DNA of 22,450 bases from a virus. Below, piece by piece: positions 12,499 to 19,570 of the stretch (position 1 is its first letter; each line of letters starts with the position of its first letter). The stretch is taken from positions 1 through 22,450 of IMG/VR virus record IMGVR_UViG_3300037094_000021; one strand, given 5' to 3'. The notes under the pieces were generated by a model. That model did not search any database, was not told where the DNA came from, and saw only the letters and a list, made by a program, of their open reading frames with translations. A program made the translations under genes and the position numbers.

Positions 12499-14232
12499 TT
12501 AGCCTCCTTCGGCTTGTTTGAGCACCCCGCGCGCAACTTCCGCGGCGTCATGCTGCCCCTGCTCTTCGCAGAGTGCGATCCAGTCGTTGACCTCATCCAC
12601 CGGCAATTCGCCCGGCGGCAGGATGCCCATGCGCACGGTGCGCAGAGCCTCGGACCATTCCCGCGCCTTCGGTGCTTCCGGCGCTCTGGGCGGGTTCTTC
12701 TTGGCTTCCGCAGCCGCGGCCCGCTCGTGATAGTAGTCGGCGATATTGCCCATGGCCGACCTCGTGTAGTTGATGGCCTGGTCGCTGCCGTCCACCATGT
12801 CGTCGGTGGGATAGTTCGGAAAGTTGGCCCACTCCTCGATCAGCTCATCCACCCACACGCGGTGCTGCGGATAGACCTCAACATCGGGCAGGTAGCAGTT
12901 CCCGGCCTCGATGTCTCCCGTCGCTGCCACTGCCCGCGCAAACTTGCTCCCCGTCGGCTCGACCGGAATCAGACCCGGAACACTGGACCGAAGCGAATCG
13001 ATCACCGCAGGCCCGTTGGCCTTGTCTTCGATCAGCACCCGGCTTGCGACCGGCTCTCTCACTCGAAGCCGTTTGACCGCATCCTTCGACGCGGTGAATC
13101 CCATGCGCCCGTGGATCGCATCGAGGAAGTAGCGCCTCGCTCCCTTGATGCCAACCTTGAACCCGGCGACGAAGTCCGCATCCTTGGCGTCCTTGAACGT
13201 CAAGTCCCAGGAGTCAATTACCTGGTCGAACTCATCCGGCACGGCCCGATAAAACTGCCACCACTCCCGCTTGCAGATGTCGCCGCCCTCCGGACTCGGC
13301 CTCTGTTGTGCCTGGGTCTCGAAGGTGCGCCGGTGAATCATCTGCGCGGCGACCACTGCCGGCGTGTGCCTCTCAGGCTGCAGCACGTCGCCAACCTTGC
13401 GTTCCCACTTGCGGCCGGTGACCGGGAAGACGACTTCGAGGTCTGTCTTCGCGTCCTGCACCAGCGGGATGACAACCTGTTTCCACTGCCCCGGCTCGTT
13501 CTTCAACAGCCAGCCGGTAATGTCCTCGTGGTGCGTCCGCTGCTCGATCACCACGATTGCGCCCGTTGCCGGGTCGTTCAACCTGGTGCGGAAGGTCTCG
13601 CGGAACCACGCATGGGCCGTCTTGCGTTCGGCCTCGGATTGCGCCTGGTCTGCGCTCAGGCCGTCGTCCAAGATCAGCGTGTCGCCGCCGCGCCCCGTGC
13701 CCGTCGCGCCCACCGACGTGGCGATCATCTCGCCCTGCTGCTCGTTCTTGTACTGATCGGCGCGGTTGGTGTCGTCGCTGAAGGCCATCGGCCAGAGCGA
13801 CTTGAACCAGGGAGACTCGATCAGGTTGCGGCGCTTGCTGCTGTGCTCCCGGCTCAGGTCGCTCGAGTAACTGGCCGTCAGAAACCTGTGCCGCGCATCC
13901 CGTGCCCATCCCCAGGCGGGAAAGCAGATCGTGCCCTCGGTGCTCTTCGCTGTGCGGGGCGGCACGTTGATGATGAGGCGGAGGCATTCGCGGCGCCATA
14001 CCTTCAGCAGCCACTCGCTGATGAGGTCGTAGTGCGGAGACCAGATCAGCGGCCTGCCCGGCTCCAGCACATCCCACGCCGCGCGAAAGAACTCGGCTGG
14101 CGACGCTTCGAGCTTGGCCCGATATTGGAGGCGCTGCTGCTCTGCCTCGGAGAGCTGTTCGAACTCACGGCGGCGTTCGAGGAGTACTGCCAGCTCGGCT
14201 AACTCCTCGACCGTATAGCGGCTCATGTCCAT
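12499..14232 (-). CDS. terL: Large terminase subunit (577 aa)
   Basis: ATPase and nuclease that packages DNA into the prohead. The ATPase part has an adenine-binding-like WSPHYDLISEWLL (about 64-76), Walker A NVPPRTAKST (89-98), Walker B TLILDD (185-190) and a coupling segment VVIEQRTHHEDITGWLL (227-243). The nuclease part has acidic residues at Asp343 (DSWDLTFKD), Glu402/Asp403 (VLIEDKANGPAVID) and Asp477-Asp481 (TDDMVDGSDQAI), the RNase H-like metal-site layout. It belongs to the TIGR01630-type terminase C-terminal family by these motifs. ATG 14232 follows GGAGGGCGGC; an ATG six bases later is possible. The C-terminal 60 residues are Ala/Glu/Pro-rich and ordinary. Confidence 0.93.
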   Translation of the reverse strand: MDMSRYTVEELAELAVLLERRREFEQLSEAEQQRLQYRAKLEASPAEFFRAAWDVLEPGRPLIWSPHYDLISEWLLKVWRRECLRLIINVPPRTAKSTEGTICFPAWGWARDARHRFLTASYSSDLSREHSSKRRNLIESPWFKSLWPMAFSDDTNRADQYKNEQQGEMIATSVGATGTGRGGDTLILDDGLSADQAQSEAERKTAHAWFRETFRTRLNDPATGAIVVIEQRTHHEDITGWLLKNEPGQWKQVVIPLVQDAKTDLEVVFPVTGRKWERKVGDVLQPERHTPAVVAAQMIHRRTFETQAQQRPSPEGGDICKREWWQFYRAVPDEFDQVIDSWDLTFKDAKDADFVAGFKVGIKGARRYFLDAIHGRMGFTASKDAVKRLRVREPVASRVLIEDKANGPAVIDSLRSSVPGLIPVEPTGSKFARAVAATGDIEAGNCYLPDVEVYPQHRVWVDELIEEWANFPNYPTDDMVDGSDQAINYTRSAMGNIADYYHERAAAAEAKKNPPRAPEAPKAREWSEALRTVRMGILPPGELPVDEVNDWIALCEEQGQHDAAEVARGVLKQAEGG

Positions 14233-14244
14233 GCCGCCCTCCGC

Positions 14245-14484
14245 CTAATGCTTTGTCCGGCCTTCGATCCGAGCGACACGCTCGGTGTGGTCATTCATCC
14301 GGGTTTGGAGGGTGTCCACACGGCTCTCTACGCGGTCCATACTCTTGTCTATCCGCTCCGCCCTGCCCAGCAATTCCTTCACCCCGGCCTTGATTTCGCC
14401 GGCATCGCTGCCTTGCTTCCACGCAGCCCCGGCGAACAAAAGAATCAGCCCCCACAAGGCTATCCACTCTGCAATGGTCATCAT
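14245..14484 (-). CDS. Small membrane protein with coiled coil (79 aa)
   Basis: One N-terminal membrane helix (IAEWIALWGLILLFAGAAW, about 4-22) is followed by a charged heptad-rich helix (AGVKELLGRAERIDKSMDRV then ESRVDTLQTRMNDHTERVAR). This resembles haemolysin XhlA-like or Rz/spanin-like phage proteins, but no lysis gene accompanies it. ATGs at 14484 and 14481 share the GGAG ribosome-binding site; the second has the better spacing. A perfect 8-bp hairpin lies directly upstream of that site. TerL follows 12 bases later. Function unknown; a membrane-anchored accessory to packaging or lysis control is only a guess. Confidence 0.65.
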   Translation of the reverse strand: MMTIAEWIALWGLILLFAGAAWKQGSDAGEIKAGVKELLGRAERIDKSMDRVESRVDTLQTRMNDHTERVARIEGRTKH

Positions 14485-14492
14485 TCATCTCC

Positions 14493-14518
14493 ACCGGGGC
14501 AGTGGTTGCCGCCCCGGT
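14493..14518 (-). promoter_or_regulatory. Perfect 8-bp hairpin abutting a ribosome-binding site
   Basis: ACCGGGGC, ten-base loop, GCCCCGGT, immediately followed by GGAGATGA-ATG on the coding strand. It lies just after the exported-protein stop (14533). It could stop readthrough or limit ribosome access to the next gene. No T tract is present. Confidence 0.4.
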
Positions 14519-14532
14519 CAGTTGGGGCAGCG

Positions 14533-15372
14533 TCAGTACTCGACACAGTTGAAGATGACCTTGTCGGTGGCGACCGAGGTTCCGGTTTGTGTGAAGGTGG
14601 CCGTGGTAGTTGTCGATCCGGTCTGCGCGAAGGTGGCCGCCGGAGTCGTCACATCCCGCATGGAGCAGGCCCACCCGTTCGGCGCGGTGACGCCTGGGGT
14701 GATGACCGCATTACAGGCCGACGTGACGCCGATAGTGAACTGGCCAGCAAGGGCGCCGCCGGTGATGATGGGCGGCGTGCCGCAACCGGAAGAGATGACT
14801 GCGGGCGTGCCGTTGAAGATCAGGCCCCAGGTGCTCTGTGTGCCCGGTGTGCGCGAATCTTGGATGTAGGAGCCAGCCGGAACCGTGGCCGCGCTCACCA
14901 TGGCCTGTGTGCCGCGTTGCGCCCATGCGACATCGGCCAGGACAATGCCGCCACCATTCAGAGCCGCATCATTCAGCGCCTCTTGCAGGCCGTAGGTTGC
15001 GGACGACACCGAATCCTGCCAGTTATGCGTCTTGGTGAAGGTCGCCGTGATCTTGCACAGGCCGGGCGTGTTGGGAAGCGTCAGGGAGCAGTTGGTCAGT
15101 GCGGTCGGCGTAACGGTCTCCGCGCCGATCTTGATGGGCGTGCCCACCGCGAACGGCATGATGATGTGATTGTCGCCGAGGTCGACCAACGCAGTCTTTA
15201 CCGTGATCGACTGCGATCCGGTGGCCGAGTTCCCGAGCATGACCGGCACACTCCAGACGCCGTAGTTATAGGCCAGATACTGACCGGCGACTCGAGAGCC
15301 GGCCACTGTGGACGACTGCCCGAAGGCGGAAACGGCCGCGAGCATGAGAACCATTGCAAATGCCTTGCGCAT
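14533..15372 (-). CDS. Exported Ser/Thr-rich protein (279 aa)
   Basis: ATG 15372 follows AAGAGGTAGCA, two bases after the TerS stop. A clear Sec signal peptide (MRKAFAMVLMLAAVSAFGQ, cut probably after FGQ) leads into a beta-rich body with repeated Gly/Thr/Val strands (VAGQYLAYNYGVWSVPVMLG, ITVKTALVDLGDNHIIMPFA). It has few Cys (for example NCSLTLPNTPGLCKITATF and SSGCGTPP, CSMRDV, FNCVEY), mostly able to form disulfides outside the cytoplasm. The middle has a helix EALNDAALNGGGIVLADVAW. No enzyme motif is visible. I recall similar exported proteins in acidobacterial prophages. It is unusual for a terminase module and may be a host-surface or lysogenic conversion factor. Confidence 0.7.
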   Translation of the reverse strand: MRKAFAMVLMLAAVSAFGQSSTVAGSRVAGQYLAYNYGVWSVPVMLGNSATGSQSITVKTALVDLGDNHIIMPFAVGTPIKIGAETVTPTALTNCSLTLPNTPGLCKITATFTKTHNWQDSVSSATYGLQEALNDAALNGGGIVLADVAWAQRGTQAMVSAATVPAGSYIQDSRTPGTQSTWGLIFNGTPAVISSGCGTPPIITGGALAGQFTIGVTSACNAVITPGVTAPNGWACSMRDVTTPAATFAQTGSTTTTATFTQTGTSVATDKVIFNCVEY

Positions 15373-15374
15373 TG

Positions 15375-15758
15375 CTACCTCTTTTTCTTCCCCTTCGGGG
15401 CGGTTGTCGCTTGGCTCCCCAGGAGTTCTGCGATGCGCAGCTCCAGGGCCTCGCGGGTGTCTGGGATGTCGAAAGGAATCGGCCCACCGTCGGGACCGGA
15501 TACCTCGGACCGCTGCTTGGCTTTGCCTTCCGCCCGGTCGATCAATTCAGCGATGGCCTTCACGTCGCCCTTGACCGCTCGGCCCAGCAGCGCAACGACG
15601 AGCAACTCGGCCCAGGTGCGCCCCTGCTTGTCCTGCTTGCACTTCTCATTCAGCTTTTGCAGAATCACGTCGGTTACAGGCAGCTTCTTCGGCCTGCCGC
15701 CCGGATTGCCTGAGACGCCTTTGGGGAACGGCTTCAGCCCTGAAATGTTGCGCGCCAT
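15375..15758 (-). CDS. terS: Small terminase-like protein, DUF5681-type N-terminus (127 aa)
   Basis: Probable DNA-recognition subunit for packaging. I start it at ATG 15758, two bases after the preceding stop. The N-terminus, GLKPFPKGVSGNPGGRPKK, is the DUF5681 signature (K-P-F-x-K-G-x-S-G-N-P-G-G-R-P-K). The rest is helical: a middle segment LQKLNEKCKQDKQGRTWAEL and VKGDVKAIAELIDRAEGK, a helix-turn-helix-like pair that ends in an R-A-E-G-K motif common in these proteins. The C-terminus is PDTREALELRIAELLG plus a basic tail. DUF5681 genes commonly sit just before large terminase genes; here one exported-protein gene and one membrane-protein gene intervene. Confidence 0.75.
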   Translation of the reverse strand: MARNISGLKPFPKGVSGNPGGRPKKLPVTDVILQKLNEKCKQDKQGRTWAELLVVALLGRAVKGDVKAIAELIDRAEGKAKQRSEVSGPDGGPIPFDIPDTREALELRIAELLGSQATTAPKGKKKR

Positions 15759-15760
15759 AA

Positions 15761-16321
15761 CTACGCCGCCTTCAAGAAGTCGGGCACGATCAAAAGGCCG
15801 CTGTCGATAAACCGCTGTGTGAGCCGGTCCAACGCGACCTGCACGTTCCATGCACTCATCAGGTCAGGAGAAACGTAAGCGATGGGAAGCGCTGGAAGGT
15901 TGGGAGTGTAGTCGTCGAAGTTGCAGGCGCCAGCTTGGCACCAGTCGGTATCACCCACCGCCGTTCCGTGTGGTTGGACGCAACTGTAACCCGGTCCCAG
16001 GGCGGTTCCCTTGCTCGTCTGAACCGAGACCTGAAAGCAAATGTTGGCTGGACTGGTCAGTGTCGTGTCGGGCAAGCCTATTGTGAAGACTCCATTGAGC
16101 ACTGCCGCGCAGACGGGTTGAATTGCAACCTGCCCGCCGCCTGGGGCTCGGTAGGAGATGCTATGGCCGCTCGTGTTCACGGCCTGAAAGCAGATCGTTC
16201 CACTCATCAGATTCTGCGAAGAATCCTGTAGGTATGAGCCTGAGACCGTCACCGTCTGCGCCGGCAGTGAGCTGTAAGCAGCCAGCATTGCCAGCGTCAG
16301 GATGGGGATGCGTAGCTTCAT
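15761..16321 (-). CDS. Exported beta-type protein (186 aa)
   Basis: ATG 16321 overlaps the preceding stop as ATGA and follows GTGAGGCAAGC. A Sec signal peptide (MKLRIPILTLAMLAAYSSLPAQ) is followed by TVTVSGSYLQDSSQNLMSGT, then ICFQAVNTSGHSISYRAPGG and VCAAVLNGVFTIGLPDTTLT. This is a typical beta sandwich seen in acidobacterial phage and surface proteins, with paired cysteines (GTICF, QPVCAAV, ANICFQV, YSCVQP, DWCQAGACNFDDY). The C-terminus is helical (MSAWNVQVALDRLTQRFIDS). It could be an adhesin-like or receptor-modifying product. With the 279-residue protein it brackets TerS. Confidence 0.68.
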   Translation of the reverse strand: MKLRIPILTLAMLAAYSSLPAQTVTVSGSYLQDSSQNLMSGTICFQAVNTSGHSISYRAPGGGQVAIQPVCAAVLNGVFTIGLPDTTLTSPANICFQVSVQTSKGTALGPGYSCVQPHGTAVGDTDWCQAGACNFDDYTPNLPALPIAYVSPDLMSAWNVQVALDRLTQRFIDSGLLIVPDFLKAA

Positions 16322-16536
16322 GCTTGCCTCACTTGAACCCTGAATCCTTCATCTACGCGAACCGTGCCGCCCTTGGGTTGCGCTTTATCCCACCGGACAT
16401 GACACGATCTGCAAAGCCAGCGGATGTCCAGCGGGCGCGAGTAATCCCGATGGGCAGCTTCGATCCTTCTGTCCATGGCTCCGCATTCCTCACAGCAGCT
16501 TGCGCGCCGTCTTGTTTCCGGCAATGATGCGGCCAT
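16318..16536 (-). CDS. HNH/zinc-ribbon protein (72 aa)
   Basis: Contains CEEC (15-18) and CRSC followed by H (42-46), with RIEAAHRDYSRPLDIRWLC between. This is the common phage short protein pattern C-x-x-C...H-x-D-Y-S-x-P-L-x-(I/V)-R-W-L-C-x-x-C-H, a zinc ribbon related to HNH nucleases but lacking the full catalytic set as far as I can see. The first ATG (16536) lies within the end of the truncated ParB frame and has no clear ribosome-binding site. ATG at codon 21 would remove the first CxxC. Its stop overlaps the exported-protein start (ATGA). Confidence 0.6.
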   Translation of the reverse strand: MAASLPETRRRASCCEECGAMDRRIEAAHRDYSRPLDIRWLCRSCHVRWDKAQPKGGTVRVDEGFRVQVRQA

Positions 16537-16660
16537 GCTTGTCGAGCACGATGGACCGGCCAGCGCCCAAATCTTGCAGGCTCTTGCGCACTGCCGAGCG
16601 GCCTCGATCCGTTCCCCGGTTGGCGTTCCGGGCATCGGGAATCAAGTCACTGAGGCTCAC
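16490..16660 (-). pseudogene. Truncated ParB-like nuclease domain (56 codons)
   Basis: Reads VSLSDLIPDARNANRGTDRG, RSAVRKSLQDLGAGRSIVLD then KHGRIIAGNKTARKLL and stops. This is the first half of the ParB/Srx domain found in phage ParB-methyltransferase proteins: I-x-x-L-x-P-D...N-x-R-x-G-T-x-R-G, then the L-G-A-G-R-S-I core and the R-x-I-A-G-N-K motif. The domain normally continues for about 40 more residues, often followed by a DNA methyltransferase. Here a stop interrupts it and the HNH frame takes over in the +1 phase. A GTG at 16660 is the only sensible start; upstream codons overlap another gene. I read it as a recombination remnant. Confidence 0.6.
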
Positions 16661-16667
16661 TCTGTTT

Positions 16668-16943
16668 TCAGTGGATGGCGCCGCAGAGGACGCGGACCGC
16701 GTTCGCTTTGGCCTCGTGGAGCTTGCGGCGTTGCCCTTCGGTGCGGTATTCGCGGGCTTGATTCGCCTTGCGGAGGTCTTTGTAGAGATGACATTTAGAG
16801 TGGTCAAGCTCATACTCCTCTCGAACCGCCATCAAAAGCTCTGGGTCTGCACCTGTGACCCTGCGTAGTTCGATGGTATCGAGGCAATGAAGACACTCAA
16901 GTGAGTTTGTTTCTGGGTGGTAGAGCGTATTTTCAATGTTCAT
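16668..16943 (-). CDS. Zinc-binding small protein, CxxC...HxxxC (91 aa)
   Basis: ATG 16943 follows GTGAGGGGCAA. It reads MNIENTLYHPETNSLECLHC then LDTIELRRVTGADPELLMAV and EEYELDHSKC. The C-L-H-C (17-20) and H-S-K-C (48-51) pairs, separated by a helix starting around PELL, look like a small zinc site often found in phage and bacterial hypotheticals (C-x-x-C, then a helix, then H-x-x-C). The C-terminal half is a basic helix (LRKANQAREYRTEGQRRKLH). Function unknown, possibly nucleic-acid binding. The gene is coupled between the AP2-HNH gene and the ParB remnant. Confidence 0.6.
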   Translation of the reverse strand: MNIENTLYHPETNSLECLHCLDTIELRRVTGADPELLMAVREEYELDHSKCHLYKDLRKANQAREYRTEGQRRKLHEAKANAVRVLCGAIH

Positions 16944-16950
16944 TTGCCCC

Positions 16951-17448
16951 TCACGCCGCACAGGCAAATTCCCCGTGAAATCTCTTCGCAGCCTCGCGGT
17001 AGGCCATATGGGCGAGCTCTGCTTTGGAGTAATTGCCCACCTTGATTCTTTTGCTTGATCGACCGCTCCCGGTCCGAATATGCACCTGCCATGTTTTACT
17101 GAGGCGATCCCAACTGACTCCCTTGAATCCACTTCGGTTGTTGCGATGCCTCCCGCAATTCCGCATATTTTCGGAAGCGCAACAGATGCGCAGATTGGAG
17201 CGGATGTTATTGAGCTTGTTCTTATCGATGTGATCGCTGAGGCGACGATCACCCGCGTCTAATCCAAGGATCGCTCGGTGCATGTAGATCGTCTTGCCAT
17301 CTGAATCCAGTCGAACGGCGTAATAAGACTCTCCGCGTCGCGTCGTCGCGCTCCACTTCCACTGCGAGAGCCATTCGTAGTCGGCCGCATCCACGATAGC
17401 AACCAAACCGCGCGTAAGGGGAATCTCTTTAGTAACAGTATTTTCCAT
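16951..17448 (-). CDS. AP2-HNH endonuclease (165 aa)
   Basis: Combines an HNH nuclease with an AP2 DNA-binding domain, the structure of many phage homing-type endonucleases. HNH part: MHRAILGL (56-63), DHIDKNKLNN (72-81), LRICCASENMRNC (86-98), the H-R...D-H-I-D...N-L-R core. AP2 part: about 105-160, RSGFKGVSWDRLSKTWQVHI then KVGNYSKAELAHMAYREAAK, with the conserved G-x-x-W...W-x-x-x-I and the A-x-x-A-Y-x-x-A-A helix. ATG 17448 follows GGGGGGAGTGT. It lies next to the terminase genes, a common site for such genes in phages. It may be mobile or may assist packaging; the sequence does not decide. Confidence 0.85.
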   Translation of the reverse strand: MENTVTKEIPLTRGLVAIVDAADYEWLSQWKWSATTRRGESYYAVRLDSDGKTIYMHRAILGLDAGDRRLSDHIDKNKLNNIRSNLRICCASENMRNCGRHRNNRSGFKGVSWDRLSKTWQVHIRTGSGRSSKRIKVGNYSKAELAHMAYREAAKRFHGEFACAA

Positions 17449-17472
17449 ACACTCCCCCCTTTTATCCCCCCT

Positions 17473-17754
17473 CTACTGAGCCCACGCCTCCACAAGCGAC
17501 TGGTGGTGTCTGCTGCCACATGCCGCGGCGAACATCACAGACGGCCCCATTCTTGCGGATAGATCGCGGAGTTTCAGAGGGGATTCCTTGACCAGGCGCA
17601 GACGCCAGCGGCCAACGCGCGTAGCGAAGCCGCAGTCAAGCCAGTAAATTGCTGTCTTGGCGTCGATTAGCTCGCAGGGCTGGGTGGTTGACCGCTGGTG
17701 AAAGCGGTAAACCTCGTACATGCGTTCTTCGCGGGAGACACGTTGGCTGCTCAT
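17473..17754 (-). CDS. Unrecognised small protein (93 aa)
   Basis: First gene after the predicted promoter. It reads MYEVYRFHQRSTTQPCELID, then AKTAIYWLDCGFATRVGRWR and KLRDLSARMGPSVMFAAACG. No family recognised. The middle, with an IDAKTAIYWLDCGFA segment followed by basic strands, could be a small DNA- or RNA-binding fold. ATG 17754 has no ribosome-binding site; ATG 17721 (MYEVYRF) has only a weak GAAG. The 5' leader would be about 85-120 bases. GC at third codon positions supports coding. Confidence 0.45.
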   Translation of the reverse strand: MSSQRVSREERMYEVYRFHQRSTTQPCELIDAKTAIYWLDCGFATRVGRWRLRLVKESPLKLRDLSARMGPSVMFAAACGSRHHQSLVEAWAQ

Positions 17755-17841
17755 GGTTCGGGACGACCGGGGAGCGCCGTTCGACCGCGCGCGGCATTGG
17801 GGTCCGCGCTACCTGCACCATGAGCAATATCGTGTGGTGCG

Positions 17842-17873
17842 ATTTAAGTTACCACATTCGGCTGGGGTGTCAA
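17842..17873 (-). promoter_or_regulatory. Candidate sigma70-type promoter
   Basis: Coding strand: perfect TTGACA (17868-17873), then TAACTT at 16-base spacing (17846-17851) or TTAAAT at 20 (17842-17847). It lies in the only gap of over 100 bases on this half of the window, between the end of the 170-residue gene and the 93-residue gene, so it may drive the HNH-terminase-head unit. The -10 match is weak. Confidence 0.45.
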
Positions 17874-17886
17874 TACATCTGCCGAA
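17857..17886. promoter_or_regulatory. Inverted repeat flanking the -35 box
   Basis: TTCGGC (17857-17862) and GCCGAA (17881-17886) surround the TTGACA box. This could be an operator for a repressor or a weak terminator of the preceding gene, whose stop lies two bases away. No T tract follows. Confidence 0.35.
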
Positions 17887-17887
17887 A

Positions 17888-18400
17888 TTATTTCTTGACT
17901 TTCTTCGGCTTCTTCAGCGCCGCCTTCACTTCTTCCGGCCAACACCACCAGGGCGGGCAGCTCGGAGCCGCTGAAACGTGAGGCACCGGCCCGGTCCCGT
18001 TCTCACCTATCGTGAAGCTGATCGAGGGAATTCCGGCTGGGCTCAGGTTGGCACGGTTGGTGTGAATGTCGCCCACGGCCGCGAGATGCAGGATGCTGGT
18101 CTCCTGGCAGAACAACACCAGTTGACCGTGCTGCAGCCGGGGCCGTTCCTCGCCGAACTTCGGCGGCTGCTGGATGAGCATCTCGACCTTGGCTTCGAAC
18201 TCGAAGTAAGGCAGGTTGCGCAGCGTTCGCCCCGTCCCGATCTGTGTCGCCTTGGCCTCACTGAAACAGTAGGGGCATTCGAGCGCGGTGATGGGTTCGT
18301 CTTGCGGGGCCAGCGCCATGCGCACCGGCCCGCACTTTATGCAGGCGAGCCGGGCCAGTATGCACGGGCGCGGCTCGCGATTGAAGATGGAGGTCTGCAT
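17888..18400 (-). CDS. Zinc-ribbon protein with basic tail (170 aa)
   Basis: ATG 18400 follows AGAGGAACGA. CIKC (20-23) and CPYC (42-45) form a zinc ribbon around LAPQDEPITALECPYC. The rest is beta-rich (LPYFEFEAKVEMLIQQPP, HGQLVLFCQETSILHLAAVG). A Pro/Trp-rich stretch (PSCPPWWCWPEEV) and a Lys tail (KAALKKPKKVKK) end it. The protein resembles small phage zinc-ribbon hypotheticals of accessory regions. It starts right after the 257-residue gene. Function unknown. Confidence 0.6.
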   Translation of the reverse strand: MQTSIFNREPRPCILARLACIKCGPVRMALAPQDEPITALECPYCFSEAKATQIGTGRTLRNLPYFEFEAKVEMLIQQPPKFGEERPRLQHGQLVLFCQETSILHLAAVGDIHTNRANLSPAGIPSISFTIGENGTGPVPHVSAAPSCPPWWCWPEEVKAALKKPKKVKK

Positions 18401-18413
18401 TCGTTCCTCTCTG

Positions 18414-19187
18414 TTAGTTGACTGCCAGGGACTTCCGCGCGCCGTTTGGCTTCGATTTTACGCCGTCCTTGCTCTTGCCGCCGCGCCCAGGCCGCGCATC
18501 CACCAGGCGGGGCTTGTCGCCGAAGGGTTCCGGCGCTCCCATCGACTGGCGAACCTGGCTCTCGAACTCCGGTCCCAGATCTTCTTCGAGGCTGGGGTCT
18601 TCGGGGATGTCGCCCGACAGGTCTGAGAGCGTGCCGCTGAACTCGTCGTCATGCTCAGGCTTCAGGTTCTCCAGGCGGTCGGCTTCATCGTCGGGATCGT
18701 CATGCAGCGCAGGCGCGGTCTTCGCCACGGTCACCGTACCGCCGACCGTTGACGGGAACGCCATGTAAACCTCCTGCCCGGCCATCTCGCCGATCCACGC
18801 CCAGAAGTCGCGCGTGAAGGGGCCGTAGGCTTTGAAGTGCAACTCAATCTCCGGGTCGTCGGGTTCGCCGGCGCGGACGATCTTGAAGCCCTTGAGCGAT
18901 GCTCCCGGCAGCCGTGCCGATGGCGGCGCGAACAGCTCACCCTTGGGCGCGTCGTTCGAGAATGCCAGCGCGAGGTCGCTCACTTCCTGCACTTCGGGGT
19001 TCACTTCCGTGAATGCCTTGGACACGGCCTCGAAGCCGCTGCCGACCCAGTCGGGCAGGCTGGCGAACGATTCGCCCGTCAGGGGCATCTGCACCGCGAA
19101 GACGATGCGGCCGTTCGAGCATTGCTTGGTGGGGCTGCCCAGGGTTACCCGGCGGTTGGCGCCGGGGAAGAAGGTGGTCGATTCCAT
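18414..19187 (-). CDS. Unrecognised phage protein with acidic linker (257 aa)
   Basis: ATG 19187 follows AGATGGAGGCAACACA. Residues 1-155 look like a compact domain: FPGANRRVTLGSPTKQCSNG, MPLTGESFASLPDWVGSGFE, then a strand-rich part PEIELHFKAYGPFTRDFWAW and IGEMAGQEVYMAFPST. Residues 160-215 are very acidic (HDDPDDEADRLENL, PEHDDEFSGTLSDL). The end is basic (GKSKDGVKSKPNGARKSLAV). No known domain recognised. The acidic/basic tails suggest partner or nucleic-acid contact. It is coupled to the zinc-ribbon gene that follows. Confidence 0.55.
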   Translation of the reverse strand: MESTTFFPGANRRVTLGSPTKQCSNGRIVFAVQMPLTGESFASLPDWVGSGFEAVSKAFTEVNPEVQEVSDLALAFSNDAPKGELFAPPSARLPGASLKGFKIVRAGEPDDPEIELHFKAYGPFTRDFWAWIGEMAGQEVYMAFPSTVGGTVTVAKTAPALHDDPDDEADRLENLKPEHDDEFSGTLSDLSGDIPEDPSLEEDLGPEFESQVRQSMGAPEPFGDKPRLVDARPGRGGKSKDGVKSKPNGARKSLAVN

Positions 19188-19207
19188 TGTGTTGCCTCCA
19201 TCTTTCG

Positions 19208-19229
19208 GTTGAGAGTTGAGGTTGAGAGC
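19208..19229. repeat. Short GTTGAG tandem repeat
   Basis: Three near-consecutive GTTGAG units between the 257-residue gene and the MazG-like gene. Too short to be an array; may be simple slippage. Confidence 0.5.
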
Positions 19230-19233
19230 TGAC

Positions 19234-19542
19234 CTAGACGGCGCCGCCTACGAAGTTTTCGAGTGATTTCACGGCTTTTACCGCCATCGCTGCAATCTGA
19301 ACCATTTCCTTGCGGATTTCGGTCGGGTCGCGGTCGCGCCGTTTGCGCCGGGCGATGTCCCACACCTCGTCCAGCTCTTCGAGAATCACCGCGTAGGCTT
19401 CATGGAGGCTGGCGAACTTCTCGCCGTGCATCTTCGAGCGTTCAACCTCCCACTGGATTTCGGACAGCAGCGCTGCGGTGTCGCGGTCGATCACCCTCGC
19501 CGGTTCGCATGGGATAACCAAAACTGCATCTATGTGTTCCAT
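19234..19542 (-). CDS. MazG-like nucleotide pyrophosphohydrolase family protein (102 aa)
   Basis: ATG 19542 follows AATGGAGGCAAC; an ATG at 19560 lies on that ribosome-binding site and is rejected. Residues 24-62 and 70-95 form two helices with the metal-binding pattern of all-alpha NTP pyrophosphatases: SEIQWEVERSKMH, then SLHEAYAVILEELDEVWDIA (E-E-L-D-E at 55-59) and EIRKEMVQIAAMAV. Phage versions with H-E-x-Y/A-x-x-x-x-E-E-x-D-E are common. It may degrade altered or surplus nucleotides, in line with the Dam gene next to it. The catalytic set is not fully verified by eye. Confidence 0.6.
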   Translation of the reverse strand: MEHIDAVLVIPCEPARVIDRDTAALLSEIQWEVERSKMHGEKFASLHEAYAVILEELDEVWDIARRKRRDRDPTEIRKEMVQIAAMAVKAVKSLENFVGGAV

Positions 19543-19570
19543 GTTGCCTCCATTGCCCATCCGGGCCGGG

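Noticed and set aside
12514-14202. 562-codon open frame on the plus strand
   Set aside because: It is exactly antisense to TerL, has no family motifs and results from GC-rich codon use.
16661-16813. Upstream extension of the ParB remnant to an ATG at 16813
   Set aside because: It overlaps the zinc-binding 91-residue gene, which has its own ribosome-binding site; the extension is low-complexity Ser/Thr/Arg.
17636-17827. 63-codon minus-strand frame downstream of the promoter
   Set aside because: No ribosome-binding site, Arg/Pro-rich peptide and overlap with the better 93-residue frame.
19208-19229. GTTGAG tandem units as an iteron or operator
   Set aside because: Only three units over 22 bases and no partner copies nearby; too little to call an origin or operator.
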